DNA of 64,000 nt from Spinacia oleracea (lineage: Eukaryota; Streptophyta; Magnoliopsida; Caryophyllales; Amaranthaceae), in assembly GCF_020520425.1 (NCBI RefSeq), contig NC_079488.1:88145285-88209284 (forward strand). Direction: 5' to 3'. Shown one piece after another: positions 47,082-57,702 of the stretch. Each line of letters starts with the position of its first letter. The stretch's first letter is position 1. A model generated the notes under the pieces. The model searched no databases and was not told where the DNA came from. It saw only the letters and a list, made by a program, of their open reading frames with translations. The position numbers and the translations under genes are program-made.

Positions 47082-48728
47082 TCACTGGTTTGCTTTCCAT
47101 TCATCATAGAGTTGCATGCATTCATTAACTGCCCATATAGGTGCCTTGACTTGCTCTGGCAGTCTGCCTTCATCTTCTAAAATCTTCTTCTTGTTGTGTG
47201 GAAGTTGGTAATCATTGTTGCCTTTGTGTTTTAGAATCTCATTAGAAACAAACTGTAATGTCATCCACACATTAGACAATGTCTTAGGATGCAACTCATT
47301 AAAAGAATCATACACTGCTCCACTTAAGTCCTCCACAGTTTTAGGCATTTTCTTGTGCATAAGTGATTGTATTGACCTGAAAAATCCCAAGTCCAAGATG
47401 TTGCAATCTGGACTGTTTGCTGGCTGTTGAGTCAACACAAAAGTGAACCCATCTTGTTTGTAGTGTAGTTGCCATTCATGATCACTTTGCAATATATGTG
47501 CCTTTGCATTATCTTGAATGATATAGATGACCTTTTCCCCTTCATGTGGTGGCCACTTGGCCTTGATTGCTGGAAGTAGGTTGTTGATCATCATTGCCCT
47601 TGTCTCTATTTGATTTACAGACTTCACTGGCTTTGTTTCAATGGTCCCCTTGAGTCTGTTTTTTGATGTCCTCTTGGCTGCAATTGCATTTGTGAATGGA
47701 AATATGCCTATTTTACCATCAAATTCACATTCCCCATTTTCACCCCACCTTGGTCTGGCTACTGCTGCCATGAACATGAATTTTGGTATCTTGGTTCTTG
47801 AACTTGCACTTCTGTGTGGATAGGGTTAATTGTTTGCAAGATAAACTCTCTGGTTTTTTTGAGTCAAATAAAACCACTTCTCATCAATATGAATGAAGTC
47901 ATACATGCTGTAATATGTTGGTTCTTGTGGTATAGTGTAGTCCATTATCAGTCTGATTGCCCACCTTATCCTTGCCATTTTGCATGCTTCTGAAATGCCT
48001 GGATGCAAGGGACTTGAGTGTGGCTTTATAATTTTCCTCTTGATGAGCCTCCATACTGTTGTTGGTCCCAAATTTAGCATTCTTGCAAGATCTACGATGC
48101 ATGTTCTGTCCCCCATGCCTATTTTTGCAATTGAGTCATAGGAGACTTGAACCTTTTTCCTTCCACATCTGTGATATTGGCTTTGCACAATATAAGAATT
48201 CATTGCTGCCTTCTGTTTCTTTGCTTTGTCCCATATTTTGCCTATGGTTTTTCTGGTGTAATCATATTCTATGACTGCATCCCTTATTGCCCCATACAAC
48301 AAAGTTTCTGAATCTGGAATCTTTCTATTGAGCAGGAACACCAATATTTCTAGCCTCAATTCATTATTTATTCTTGGAGTCCTTGGCTTGTGATGATCTG
48401 TTGTGTGTGTTGCTGTTTGATGATGATGAGGTGATGCATTTTCTGATGGTGGTGGAAAGTTTAAATAAAAAAGAAATGGTACCTCTTGAAAGTTGGTAGT
48501 TTGCTGCTGCCCTTCCCCTTCTACTTCTGGTACTTGCTGTACATATTCAGTGCTGTTTGGTACATCTTCATTAAACCCAATGTCCCCAAATTCAGCAGCA
48601 GTATTTTGAGAAGCTTGTACCAAGTCAGCAGCATCATCACCTTCCTCCGAGTCAGAATCGGAGTTAATGCCGTCGCCTTCATCATCAGAAAAACCGAGGA
48701 AATCGTCTTCCTCTTGATCTGAAGCCAT
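47082..48728 (-). pseudogene. Mariner-like transposase (DD39D), one in-frame stop
   Basis: The minus-strand frame from 48728 to 47082 spans 549 codons, interrupted by one TAA at 47828-47826. An acidic leader (residues about 1-60, DSDSEEGDD) precedes two helix-turn-helix segments. The second is TTVWRLIKRKIIKPHSS. Next comes the catalytic domain: first Asp in FIHIDEKWFYLT, second in YIIQDNAKAH, third in NILDLGFF. Exactly 39 residues separate the second and third, the DD39D signature of plant mariner-like elements, so all three catalytic positions are present. Such enzymes cut at TA and could mobilise Stowaway MITEs. Because of the stop, only a truncated protein lacking two catalytic acids is expected, unless read-through occurs. 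The start at 48728 begins the acidic leader and lies 544 bp from the terminal repeat. Confidence 0.92.
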
Positions 48729-49272
48729 TAAGTCCCCTGTTTTTTAGCTATTTAATGCTGAGTTGAGGAATAAATTTTGGTGTGTGTTTGTATTTATTGA
48801 ACTTGAGTTGGATCAGAATTTTGGTGTTTTGTGGGGAAAGTCAGCCTATTTATAAAGGCATATCACTTTTTCAACCCCTCAAAATTTTGGAGGGAAAAAC
48901 AAAGTCAATGTATAATTGTTTCTGAAAATTTGGTGGGATTTTTGGAGGGAAAAATGGGAGTCAGAATTTTGGGCAAAATTTCCACCCAAAAATACGTGAC
49001 TCATTGTACTGTGATTGGTCCATATTTTTTCATTTGGGTCCCCCAGCCCATGTGACAGAAATTGTAACTCAATTTATTGTTTACTTTAATAAATATCTAC
49101 TTTTTCCCCAATTAATTTAATACTTTCTCTCTCTTTACTTTATTCTTTTTCTTACACACAATCATTATTCTTACACCCAATCATTACCCATATCCCAATA
49201 CAACCCAAAATTCAGTTTTCTTAAAATACCCCCAACATTCCTTATGGGTACAACAAAAAGGAATGGAGGGAG
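48729..49272 (-). other. 5' flank of the mariner transposase up to the terminal repeat
   Basis: The stretch is non-coding and contains several GGAGGGAAAAA motifs (48890, 48950), which could be subterminal transposase sites. It ends in the inverted repeat. Confidence 0.45.
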
Positions 49273-49517
49273 TAATAGCTAACAATTATTTACCTAACAC
49301 TTCTTTACACAAACAGCTAATTCAAAAATTCAATCAGCTAATACAAACAAAAAACAACTAAACAAACCAACTAACACTAACATATACTCCGTAACAACTA
49401 TTTGCCAAATACGGCCTTTGATATTTTAAAAGTAATAAACATTGAAACAAACCTGATAAAATCCAACATGACTATATATTTTTTTCAAATAAAAATCATA
49501 AACACCGGTCAATTGTA

Positions 49518-49853
49518 CTTCCTTCGTTTTTTTAATAAGCTAACACTTGCAATAATCAACCATGTTTTTTTTTCTTCTAATAAGAGTTACCCTTTTGTTT
49601 TTGGTAATCTTCTATACATTTTAATAGCACGTTCTATATTTCTATCCGTTCATGATCTCCACTCTTACTGGTCTATTCTATTACTTCTTCTTTTTCTTAT
49701 GGACCCCACTTTTCTCTCATGCCCTTCTCTACTATCCTCACTATCTTCTATCGAGCCACATTACATATATTTATTTAAATAAATTTAACTCACTCTTAAC
49801 TCTATGCTATTTATACTCTGTACTTTGTATATTTTATTAGAAAATGGAGGAAG
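49518..49853. mobile_element. Stowaway-type MITE
   Basis: The left end CTTCCTTCGTTTTTTTAATA and the right end, read backwards, CTTCCTCCATTTTCTAATAA are inverted repeats. TA precedes the left end; the right flank is CA, a probable point change. Confidence 0.55.
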
Positions 49854-49939
49854 CAGTCAAGCACTACGTGAGAATAAGTCTAATTAATAATAGCGTGCCT
49901 ACAGTATATTAATTTATTATTAATTTTATATAATATTGT

Positions 49940-50011
49940 GCCTTCTTAGCTCAGTGGTAGAGCGCGTGGCTTTTAACCACGTGGTCGTGGGTTCGATCCC
50001 CACAGACGGCG
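49940..50011 (+). tRNA. tRNA-Lys (anticodon UUU), copy 1
   Basis: A 72-nt cloverleaf: D arm GCTC..GAGC, anticodon stem CGTGG/CCACG with loop CTTTTAA, T arm GTGGG/CCCAC with TTCGATC, and discriminator G. The acceptor stem GCCTTCT/AGACGGC has one mismatch (U4 with C69). A TTTTT terminator follows at once. There is no intron, and the boxes A and B are good. Confidence 0.85.
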
Positions 50012-50077
50012 TTTTTGAGTATTTGCATTTTGTTTTTTTTTTTTTTATATTAATATTGCTTGGAATTTTTATACAGT

Positions 50078-50149
50078 GCCTTCTTAGCTCAGTGGTAGAG
50101 CGCGTGGCTTTTAACCACGTGGTCGTGGGTTCGATCCCCACAGACGGCG
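50078..50149 (+). tRNA. tRNA-Lys (anticodon UUU), copy 2
   Basis: Identical to copy 1 in the 72-nt body, including the U4-C69 mismatch, and followed by the same TTTTTGAGTATTTGCATTTT. It starts exactly 138 bp after copy 1. Confidence 0.85.
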
Positions 50150-50215
50150 TTTTTGAGTATTTGCATTTTATTTTATATTTTTATATATTAATATTACTTG
50201 GAATTTATATACAGT

Positions 50216-50287
50216 GCCTTCTTAGCTCAGTGGTAGAGCGCGTGGCTTTTAACCACGTGCCCGTGGGTTCGATCCCCACAGACGGCG
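50216..50287 (+). tRNA. tRNA-Lys (anticodon UUU), copy 3
   Basis: It starts 138 bp after copy 2 and differs from copies 1 and 2 by GG to CC and T to C changes in the variable loop (GTGGTC to GTGCCC). The acceptor mismatch is shared. The downstream T run is displaced (from about 50300), so termination may be weaker. Confidence 0.8.
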
Positions 50288-50469
50288 TAAAACAATGCGT
50301 TTTTTTCGATCCACTCGCCAACCAAAACTAGGCTTTGAGAGAGAACTAAAATTTGAAAGAGATAATAATATACATTTAAGTTTTTCTTTTCATAATTTAA
50401 CACACATATTAGATTTTTTAGACAATTTACACAATGTCTGTTGTGAAATATCATGTAGATGTACATTAT

Positions 50470-50650
50470 ACCCCTAGTATCTTTCTAGAATATTTTAGAT
50501 TTTAGGGTTTGTTATTCTCCAAGCAAACTATATCCATTGTATGTATATATACCCCATTATTCTCATGGAATAAAACACACAGTTGTTCTCCCCCAATTTC
50601 CTTTTCTCTTTCTCTTCATTTTCATAACACGTTATCAGCACCATTGCTAA
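50470..50650 (+). repeat. Probable copia LTR 3' end remnant with primer-binding site
   Basis: A pyrimidine-rich stretch (TTTCTCTTTCTCTTC) leads to ACACGTTATCAGCACC, a primer-binding-site context known from several plant copia elements. No second LTR was found. Confidence 0.35.
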
Positions 50651-52128
50651 TGAACGGGAGATAGATAACAATGTGAGCAACAAACAAGGGAATTCGATAT
50701 CTTCATGATAATATGGCTAATATCATATTATAGCGTTAATATTATTTTCCGCAAACGAAATTCGCCACAATTGCACACAGTTAAGTATTATATATCAGAT
50801 TCATAGCAAGTTTCTAATTGTTCTTAAATTTAAAATTCGTTGATCTCCAATGGCGTCAAACTATATGTTGATATGTGCATAATGTGTTATTTACATGAAT
50901 TTTGTCATAATTCGACGGTTACTGTTGATCTTTGCATTTGCATGAAATTTGTCATAGTTTGTCATTTGCGATTCTTATAATTTGTAATTTGTCACTGTTG
51001 ATAATGCGTTAATTTGTCATAATTTGGATTTTTTTTGGAAAATTTGTAAAAAATAATCCAACTTTTGACGGTTCTTCTCAAAACAGTACAACCTTTGAGT
51101 TATTCATGAATAATCCAACGTTTAGGATGTATCTTCCCAAAATAGGTTTTGACCGATTGGTAACCAGAATAATAAGTAATTATGACACTTGTTTCTTTCT
51201 TATCGGTCTAAATTTATTTATTTTTGATTTATTTTATAAAACACTATATTTTAGGAGTATTCATTGTTCCCCATACTCCTTTCTCTCTCCTCCCCTCTTC
51301 CATGGAAAACCCTTCCTTTCCCCACCCAATTTATTTCTCCTCCGCAACAATGGTGGCTCATCAGAAAAACCCCACCATCATCATATCTCCTCCTTATTCT
51401 CTTGCTTGTAGATCGTGCTTCCCCTCCCACCACTTACATTCTCTATCCTCGTCAAAGAGGCCACTGTATACAGAAGTGAATCATAGTAATTAGAGAATTT
51501 TCGGCAAGTTTGGTGGATTATGAGCTTGGTTGTTAATTTTTTTTTTTTGATTTTTTGTTTCCTGATGTTGAATTTTTGGTTGTTGTTGATTTATGGTTGG
51601 AATTACCAAATTATATGTCAGATGTTGATTTTTGGTGGTTGATGATGAAGGAAAACTAGTGGAGTGAGAATTTGCTCCACCATTTGCTGCAAGGAAGGAA
51701 GAAAGTTTTAGGGGGTAATGATGATGGTGATGGATAGAAAAGCAAAAAAACAGAGGGGATAAACTACATGAAATCCGAGAGAGGTATGGGGGTTTTGGCC
51801 ACAGTGGCGGTGCCAGGATTCTACGTATAAGGGTTCGGAATTTTCAAACGCATAACAAAATCATACATTATAATCCGAAATTCAATTTATAACTAACAAT
51901 TGGGTGGTACACGTGTTCTATTACAATAACACTAAAAAAAACTATAATTGAACTCCACGAATTTTCATTTTCTTGTATTAGAGGTTCATTTTGAGGTGTT
52001 GGATGTTCATTTCAAGGTGGTTGAAGTGGTCTTGAATTTAGTAAAAAAACAAGCAGAGATTTTTTATGACTTTAACAACAATCTTTTTCCGAAAGAACCT
52101 CAATCTAAACCTTCATCTCATAGCCATC

Positions 52129-52378
52129 CACTACAAAAATTTGTATATTTTATGACAACCTAATAACAACGGGTAAATATCCCGTCACAAAAGGACTTTT
52201 ACGACGGGGATAACAACCCAACAAAGACGGGAACAACCGTCGCAAATGTCTTTTACGACGGATTAACGACGGCCTCCTTTTATGACGGGTTCGCGACGGA
52301 AAATCCCGTCGTTAATCAACAATTATTAACCTTTAGCGACGAGATTTCCCTTCGTTAATAGTACAATTTCTTGTAGTG
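52129..52378. mobile_element. CACTA-type MITE, 250 bp
   Basis: The ends CACTACAAAAATTTGTA and, read backwards, CACTACAAGAAATTGTAC are inverted repeats. ATC lies on both sides (52126-52128 and 52379-52381). Internal ACGACGGG motifs recur in both orientations, typical of CACTA subterminal repeats. Confidence 0.88.
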
Positions 52379-52595
52379 ATCTATTCAAAATCATAAATTT
52401 TAATTTTAATTCCAAGTTAGCGATTTATTTACACCAAAATATTCAAAGTTTCAAACCTCAACTCTTTAAATTCATGAATAAATTTTCAAAAAGTAATTAG
52501 TAAACAAGAAAGTTAATGGAGTTTTTCTTCAAGTGTAAAAGGAAAAACAAAAAAAGAGGAAAGGAAAAATAAATAAATAAAATGCTTAGAGCATG

Positions 52596-52668
52596 CAGCA
52601 CACTGGGGTCGAACCACAGACCTTTGTGTGAGATACAGATCTCAAAACCACTGCGCTACTTGGTTCAT
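52596..52668 (-). repeat. tRNA-like sequence (SINE head or tRNA pseudogene)
   Basis: The minus strand has an A-box TAGCGCAGTGG and a B-box GGTTCGACCCC about 50 nt apart, with tRNA-like arms, but the acceptor ends do not pair. It lies inside the hAT element. Confidence 0.5.
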
Positions 52669-53734
52669 TTATGATACATTTTAGCGGTTAATAGTATATA
52701 ACGTTTTTCCCTGTCCAGTAAGGGTTCAGTTGAACCCGCTGAACCCTTACTGGCACCGCCCCAGGTTTTGGGACTTTTTGTTTTTGGATTGATCTTATAA
52801 CCATTGCAAGAGATTCAATGGAGTTTTAATTGGTAACCGGATTAAAATCTAACCTCTAAAGGAGGTGGTAGCGGCGTGTTCATGGAAGAGGAGAGATAAA
52901 GAGATGCAATGGTGAGTATGGAGAGAATGAGAAGCATGGATAGAGAAAGAGAACCACACGATTGGGTGGTTTGTTGCAATGAGTTTGGTGTCAGATTCCA
53001 GTGAAGAAGAGAGAGTGAGAAGGGGAAGGCAGAAGGGGAAAGAGTGTTTTTTAATACAAAAACACAAATCCAAACCAATAAGAATGCAACATATGTCATG
53101 CTTAAACTAAATAAAAAAGAATTTGACCTACTACTAAGGTTGTAGGTAAAATGAACTGTTTTGGGAAGATATATCCTAAACGTTGGATTATTCATGAATA
53201 ACTCAAAGGTGGGACTGTTTTCAGAAGAACCGGCAAAGATTGGATTATATTTTACAAATATTCCTTTTTTTATGCCCTTTTTGGTTAATTAATTAGAACC
53301 CCCAATGTGTTAATGTTTCTTTCAATGATCTCCAATGGTGGTTGCGTTTATATGTTCCATGTGGTTGCGATTATATATTATTACAATTTAATATGATATT
53401 TTTTACTACTAATCCCAAACCAAAACTTGAGATTCTGGCCCTTGATATTACTGGAAAGAATTAGTTATCATGTGTATTAGATGCTGAATTACACCTAGAT
53501 GCAAAAGGGATTGGTGACACAATAAAAGAAGGAAATAAAGCACCATGTCAAGATAAAGCTAAGGCTAAGATATTTATTCGCCATCACCTCCATGAAGGGC
53601 TTAAAACTGAGTATCTGGATAGTTAAAGACCCACAAACCCTAATTATTGGAAACAAAACAATAATAAGACCAACACTTCTTGATAAAGTATAAAACCAAT
53701 TAATCTTGGAGCTTCAACTATCAGATTAACCTTT

Positions 53735-54175
53735 TGGTTTTTGGTTTTTTTTTTTTTTTTAAATGTTTTTTTGATAAGGAAAGAAAACACAGGTGGACTA
53801 CCTGACACCATCATATTATTCATGGTTTTTTTTTTAAATTTTTTTTTTTGATAAGGAAAGAAAACCCATGAGTGAATTACAATAACTCCGAGTTATAACA
53901 AACTTCTTGTAGAACAGAACATACAATGAAACCACGTTCTAACCTCATACTACCCCAACCCAAATTCTAAGTAAACTGGGTGAATAGAATTCAAAGATAG
54001 ACGACTAGCCGAACGATATATGATGACGTTCCATCCTCCGGAAGAATGCAAACCCGATGCCCGACACTATATTTACACTAAAGAAAAAAGAATGCTAAAT
54101 CTAAAATATAAACCAACTGCACAAAAAACCAAGGAAATACACTAGGAAAAACAAAGAAACTAACTTAAAATATAC
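53735..54175 (-). mobile_element. Poly-A-tailed retroposon remnant (LINE or SINE 3' end)
   Basis: On the minus strand the sequence ends TTTCCTTATCA followed by a long A run, and the unit GATAAGGAAAGAAAAC plus T run occurs twice (53775 and 53855). No coding sequence or clear target duplication was found. Confidence 0.35.
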
Positions 54176-54501
54176 GGATATTTCATGAAATACCCCCGAG
54201 TTTTGAAGTAATTCACCAAATACCCCTGACAATTGACTTAATGCCCAAAATACCCTTACTTTTAACGGTCCATTAGTCCGCCGTTAGCCTAGTTTCATAA
54301 TTCACCAAATACCCCTATTATTAAACTTATTTCACCAAATGCCCCAAACTTAAAATAGTTATTCTGATGTTCCAACGACTAGTTTTTTCGTTTGAAAAGT
54401 AGCTGTTGGTCTTGCTTGGCTATAAAAACCCACTTTCTGAATGTTTCTTGTAATTTAGTTGTTTTTTTTCTTTGCTTTGCTAATTGCATTAGATTTGTGT
54501 C

Positions 54502-54666
54502 ATGACTTTTGTTTCAAAATCATCATCCACATACAATGAGTCTACAAATGTTAGAGTACCTAACCAATTATTTTGCTATTGTGATTGGAAATTTGTCATC
54601 TGAAACTCCGATACAACACTCAATCCACAAAGGTTGTACTACAAGTGTGATCCTTGCAACAATCTG
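54502..54666 (+). pseudogene. GRF-type zinc-ribbon protein fragment, probably transposon-borne
   Basis: From ATG at 54502 the frame reads a Ser/Thr-rich leader and CYCDWKFVI. A TGA at 54601-54603 follows, then NSDTTLNPQRLYYKCDPC, the CxC...NPxRxYYxC pattern of GRF zinc ribbons common in plant transposon-associated proteins. It is cut at 54666 by the chromovirus. Upstream (54180-54350) repeated CACCAAATACCCC motifs look like a transposon end. Confidence 0.5.
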
Positions 54667-55962
54667 TGTAATACCCCGAAATTTTAAACTCGATTTATTA
54701 AAATTAAAAATATTTATTAACTTAATTTCGTTTTAATTAAATTATGAATAATCGAATTTCGTTATTTTAATCGTTTTTACGAATTATTTTAAACGATAAA
54801 TTTATAAACCGAAATTATTTATTTTCGTTAACGATAATTTATTTATTTTTAAGGAATTATTTTAATTAAAAATTTTATTACAAATTCTGAATTTTTGCCA
54901 AATATTGTGAATTTATTATTAAAAAAAAAAAAAATTGAAAATGTCAGCTTTATTTTCTTGCTCCCCACGCTCAAACCAGGAAGTCAATACTTCCTTCCTT
55001 CCTTCAAAATTCAGTCCAAAGTCAATCCTTGGACCCCAAGTATACCTACTTACAAATTCAGAAATTAAAGTGAAATTTCAACAACAAAAACAAAACACAA
55101 TTTCAGTTTCAATCTCAAAAATTAAATTCAATTTCAAATTTTCTCCTCTTTTGTCCCCTGATTCGGACCAACCACCACCACCACCTCCGGCAGCCACCGC
55201 GCACCACCATCCTCACCACCACTCCACCACCCCGCATCTCCCGACCACCCAGAACCACCGAACACCACCACGACACCACCACAACTCCCTCCCCTGCTCT
55301 CCCCTGCTCTCGCGTCCCCTGCCTCCTTCTTCTTCCTCCTCTTTCGCCCCACGCCACCACCACAACCACCGCACCACCATCACCACCTTATCCCTCCGAT
55401 AACCACCAGCAACCGCGCCAAACCACCGAGCCACCCAGCCACCTCCCTCCTCTTTCTCCTCCTCCTCGTTCGTTCCCTTCCCCATCCCCTGTTTCGCAAA
55501 TCACCACCCCCATCCCCTTAACTGTTCCGCCGCGAACCACCGCCCACCATCACCGTCGTGTCAGACCGCGTCGCCCAGCTGCCCCCTTCCCTCCTTCCTC
55601 CTCGTGCCCTCCTTGCTCCGCCTCCCCTATTTCATCCCCTCCCCTTGCCCCTGTTCGTGCGCTATTAAAAAAAAAAGGGGGAATCAGTTTCTTTGTGAAA
55701 CCTGATTCTTAATCTCCCTCAAACCCACAAAATCAAATTGGGCCAAATTAATTTGGGCCTTGGGTAAGAAACCAACTTATGATTTCAGATTTCCTAATTT
55801 ATTAGTTTCATGTTTTAATTTATTTCTATGATATAAATATTTACTAATAAAATTATTTATTATTTTTCAGGTTTAATTATCGATTTTAATAAAGGAAATT
55901 ACTAGTTTTATTTAACAAAAATGGAATTTAAATAATATTCATGACAAACAATTTATAAAATA

Positions 55963-56025
<63 letters not shown>

Positions 56026-57486
56026 ATTGAAAATTATATTAATATTAGTTTCATTAAATTTCAAGAGTATATTTTATTAAAACTCTTTATTATAAAATTT
56101 ATTAATTATAAATCTATGATTTTATAAACTATTGATTTTAAAGTATATTATCGATTTAACTAAAATCAGTTACTAAATGGATTTATCAAGGACAAAATCT
56201 AAATAATATTTTCGTGCAAATTAACTAAGAAAAATATATATATTTCGATTGAAATTTCAATTAATTATATATTCTTCACTAAAATTGGCGTTTAATTATA
56301 TTTTCATTAAAACTATGAAATTATATATTATTTTTAACATTATTATTAGAAAATTGGTTAATTATAAAGTTTCGAAATTATTAAGTTAAATTATTTATCA
56401 ATTTGGTACTAATTCAATTATTTAATATTTTTAAAGAAATTGGACTCGGAGCTCAGGACGAACGAACCAACGAAAACCCTTAGCAAATCGCGGAAGTGAG
56501 GTAACGGCTATTGCTAGTACCCGCAATTCCCTTATAAATGTGATTATGAAATTACAACGTATGATTGATTTATTAAATGAATGTTTTGACATGTTTTATG
56601 AATTGCGGGAAATGAAATATGATTTTATTGAATAATTTATTATAATATGATTTGATGGAATTATTCCTTATTTTATGATTGATTATAATATGCTTTGATG
56701 ATTGATTGAATTTCTTATAAAATGCTGTTTATAAGAAACCGTGAAAGAAAGGATGTTTGATCTTATGATCCAAAGGAATTATGTTACTTCAACTGAAGTA
56801 AAAAGACTAAAATGTAAAAATTAAACGAAACATGATAAATGAAAGTGAAATTCCTAGTCCGTTTGGCAGTATATGTTCACATGTTACGATTCTCGGTCAT
56901 GCATGTACCCATGGGGCATCCGCCCATTGAGCCAAGGCTCTCATGTTTTCGGGACAAGGCCCCATGTTTATGGACAGCGCTCCATCGTGGAAGACGTTCC
57001 ACCATGTCATACTTGCCACGACTAGCATGTGCACCCTAAAGTTGATAATGAATTAAATAAAGGACTTTATAAAATGTTTTACATTATTCTATTATCCCTG
57101 TGTTATTAAATAAAATGTATTGAAATGAATTTACGTTGCTAGAATAGTTCGTTACTGAGTCTTCGGCTCACCGTTATTTTGTTTTCTGTTTTAGGTACCG
57201 CTGGGATCGATGGGAACGAGTAGTGGCGAGGATTTCACTTTAATAATTCCCACCTAGTTTATGCCTTAAGTTTTAATAGTTTAATTAAAGACTTTTAGTA
57301 ATTTATGTACCTTTATTTTGGTAATATAAAAGATTATTATATTGATTTTTGGGATTTAATATCTTATGATTGAAGGTTGCCTTGTAATTCCCAAGAGGGA
57401 GTTACGGCAGGTAATGCCCCGATCAATTAGGTTAATTCCGCTGCTAATTATGCTTTAATAATGTAATTAGAGGTCGGGGTGTTACA
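54667..57486 (+). repeat. 5' LTR of the chromovirus
   Basis: It runs from TGTAATACCCCGAAATTT to GGTCGGGGTGTTACA. It contains a CCACCA-rich tract (55170-55660) that leaves a His/Pro-rich frame, and a TA microsatellite (about 55965-56022). Confidence 0.93.
55965..56022. repeat. TA microsatellite in chromovirus LTR
   Basis: About 28 TA dinucleotides with one CA interruption. The 3' LTR has a much shorter version (63685-63707). Confidence 0.95.
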
Positions 57487-57702
57487 GTTTGGTATCAGAG
57501 CAAAGGTTCTGGACCATAAGTGCTAAACCTTACGGGTTTTCGCACGAATAGAATTCATTAGGCTTTAAGTAAAGAATTTTAAGGAATGAGTTAAAAAGAA
57601 TGTTCTAAAATCTTGCTAAGTTAAAATGAATATGAGTGTGAGTGTAGGAACGGGATCAAAGGGTTTATTTTATATTATTATTTCGCTTCAACCTGATAAG
57701 AT

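Larger units (their letters stand above)
28929..49272 (-). mobile_element. Mariner-like element (DD39D), very large through nested insertions
   Basis: Inverted ends: the plus strand at 28929 reads CTCCCTCCATTCCTTTTTGT, and the complement at 49272 reads the same 20 bases. Agreement continues to 28 of 29 bases, and TA lies on both sides (28927-28928 and 49273-49274). The ends belong to the plant mariner/Stowaway type. Inside are a mariner transposase (47082-48728, minus), an unrecognised spliced frame (29480-44732, plus) and a hairpin-rich stretch (45270-46740). Without the copia (10,411 bp with duplication) and CACTA (3,675 bp) insertions the element would be 6,258 bp, larger than the 3.5-5 kb usual in plants. 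The possibility that the left end belongs to a separate Stowaway copy cannot be excluded by eye. Confidence 0.65.
51800..52764. mobile_element. hAT-type element, non-autonomous, nested in the Mutator-like element
   Basis: The left end contains CAGTGGCGGTGCCAGGATTC. The right end, read backwards, contains CTGGGGCGGTGCCAGTAAGG. The flanks GTTTTGGC and GTTTTGGG match at seven of eight bases. It contains the CACTA MITE and a tRNA-like segment. No transposase. Confidence 0.65.
51037..53264. mobile_element. Mutator-like non-autonomous element, second copy of the family at 26874
   Basis: The left end starts GGAAAATTTGTAAAAAATAA, as in the element at 26874. The right end, read backwards, reads GGAATATTTGTAAAATATAA. 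The inverted ends continue about 100 bp (AATCCAACGTTTAGGAT on the left; the complementary AACGTTGGATTATTCATG on the right). The borders are T-rich, so the target duplication cannot be judged. The inside holds GC-rich non-coding sequence and the nested hAT element. Confidence 0.7.

Noticed and set aside
49926-50466. Peptide frames over the tRNA cluster (VVGSIPTDG-like and GIEPTTTWLKATRSTTELRRH-like)
   Set aside because: These are well-known spurious translations of tRNA genes.
55115-55485. Gly/Val/Trp-rich minus-strand frames in the chromovirus LTR
   Set aside because: They are complements of the CCACCA tract, open by composition.
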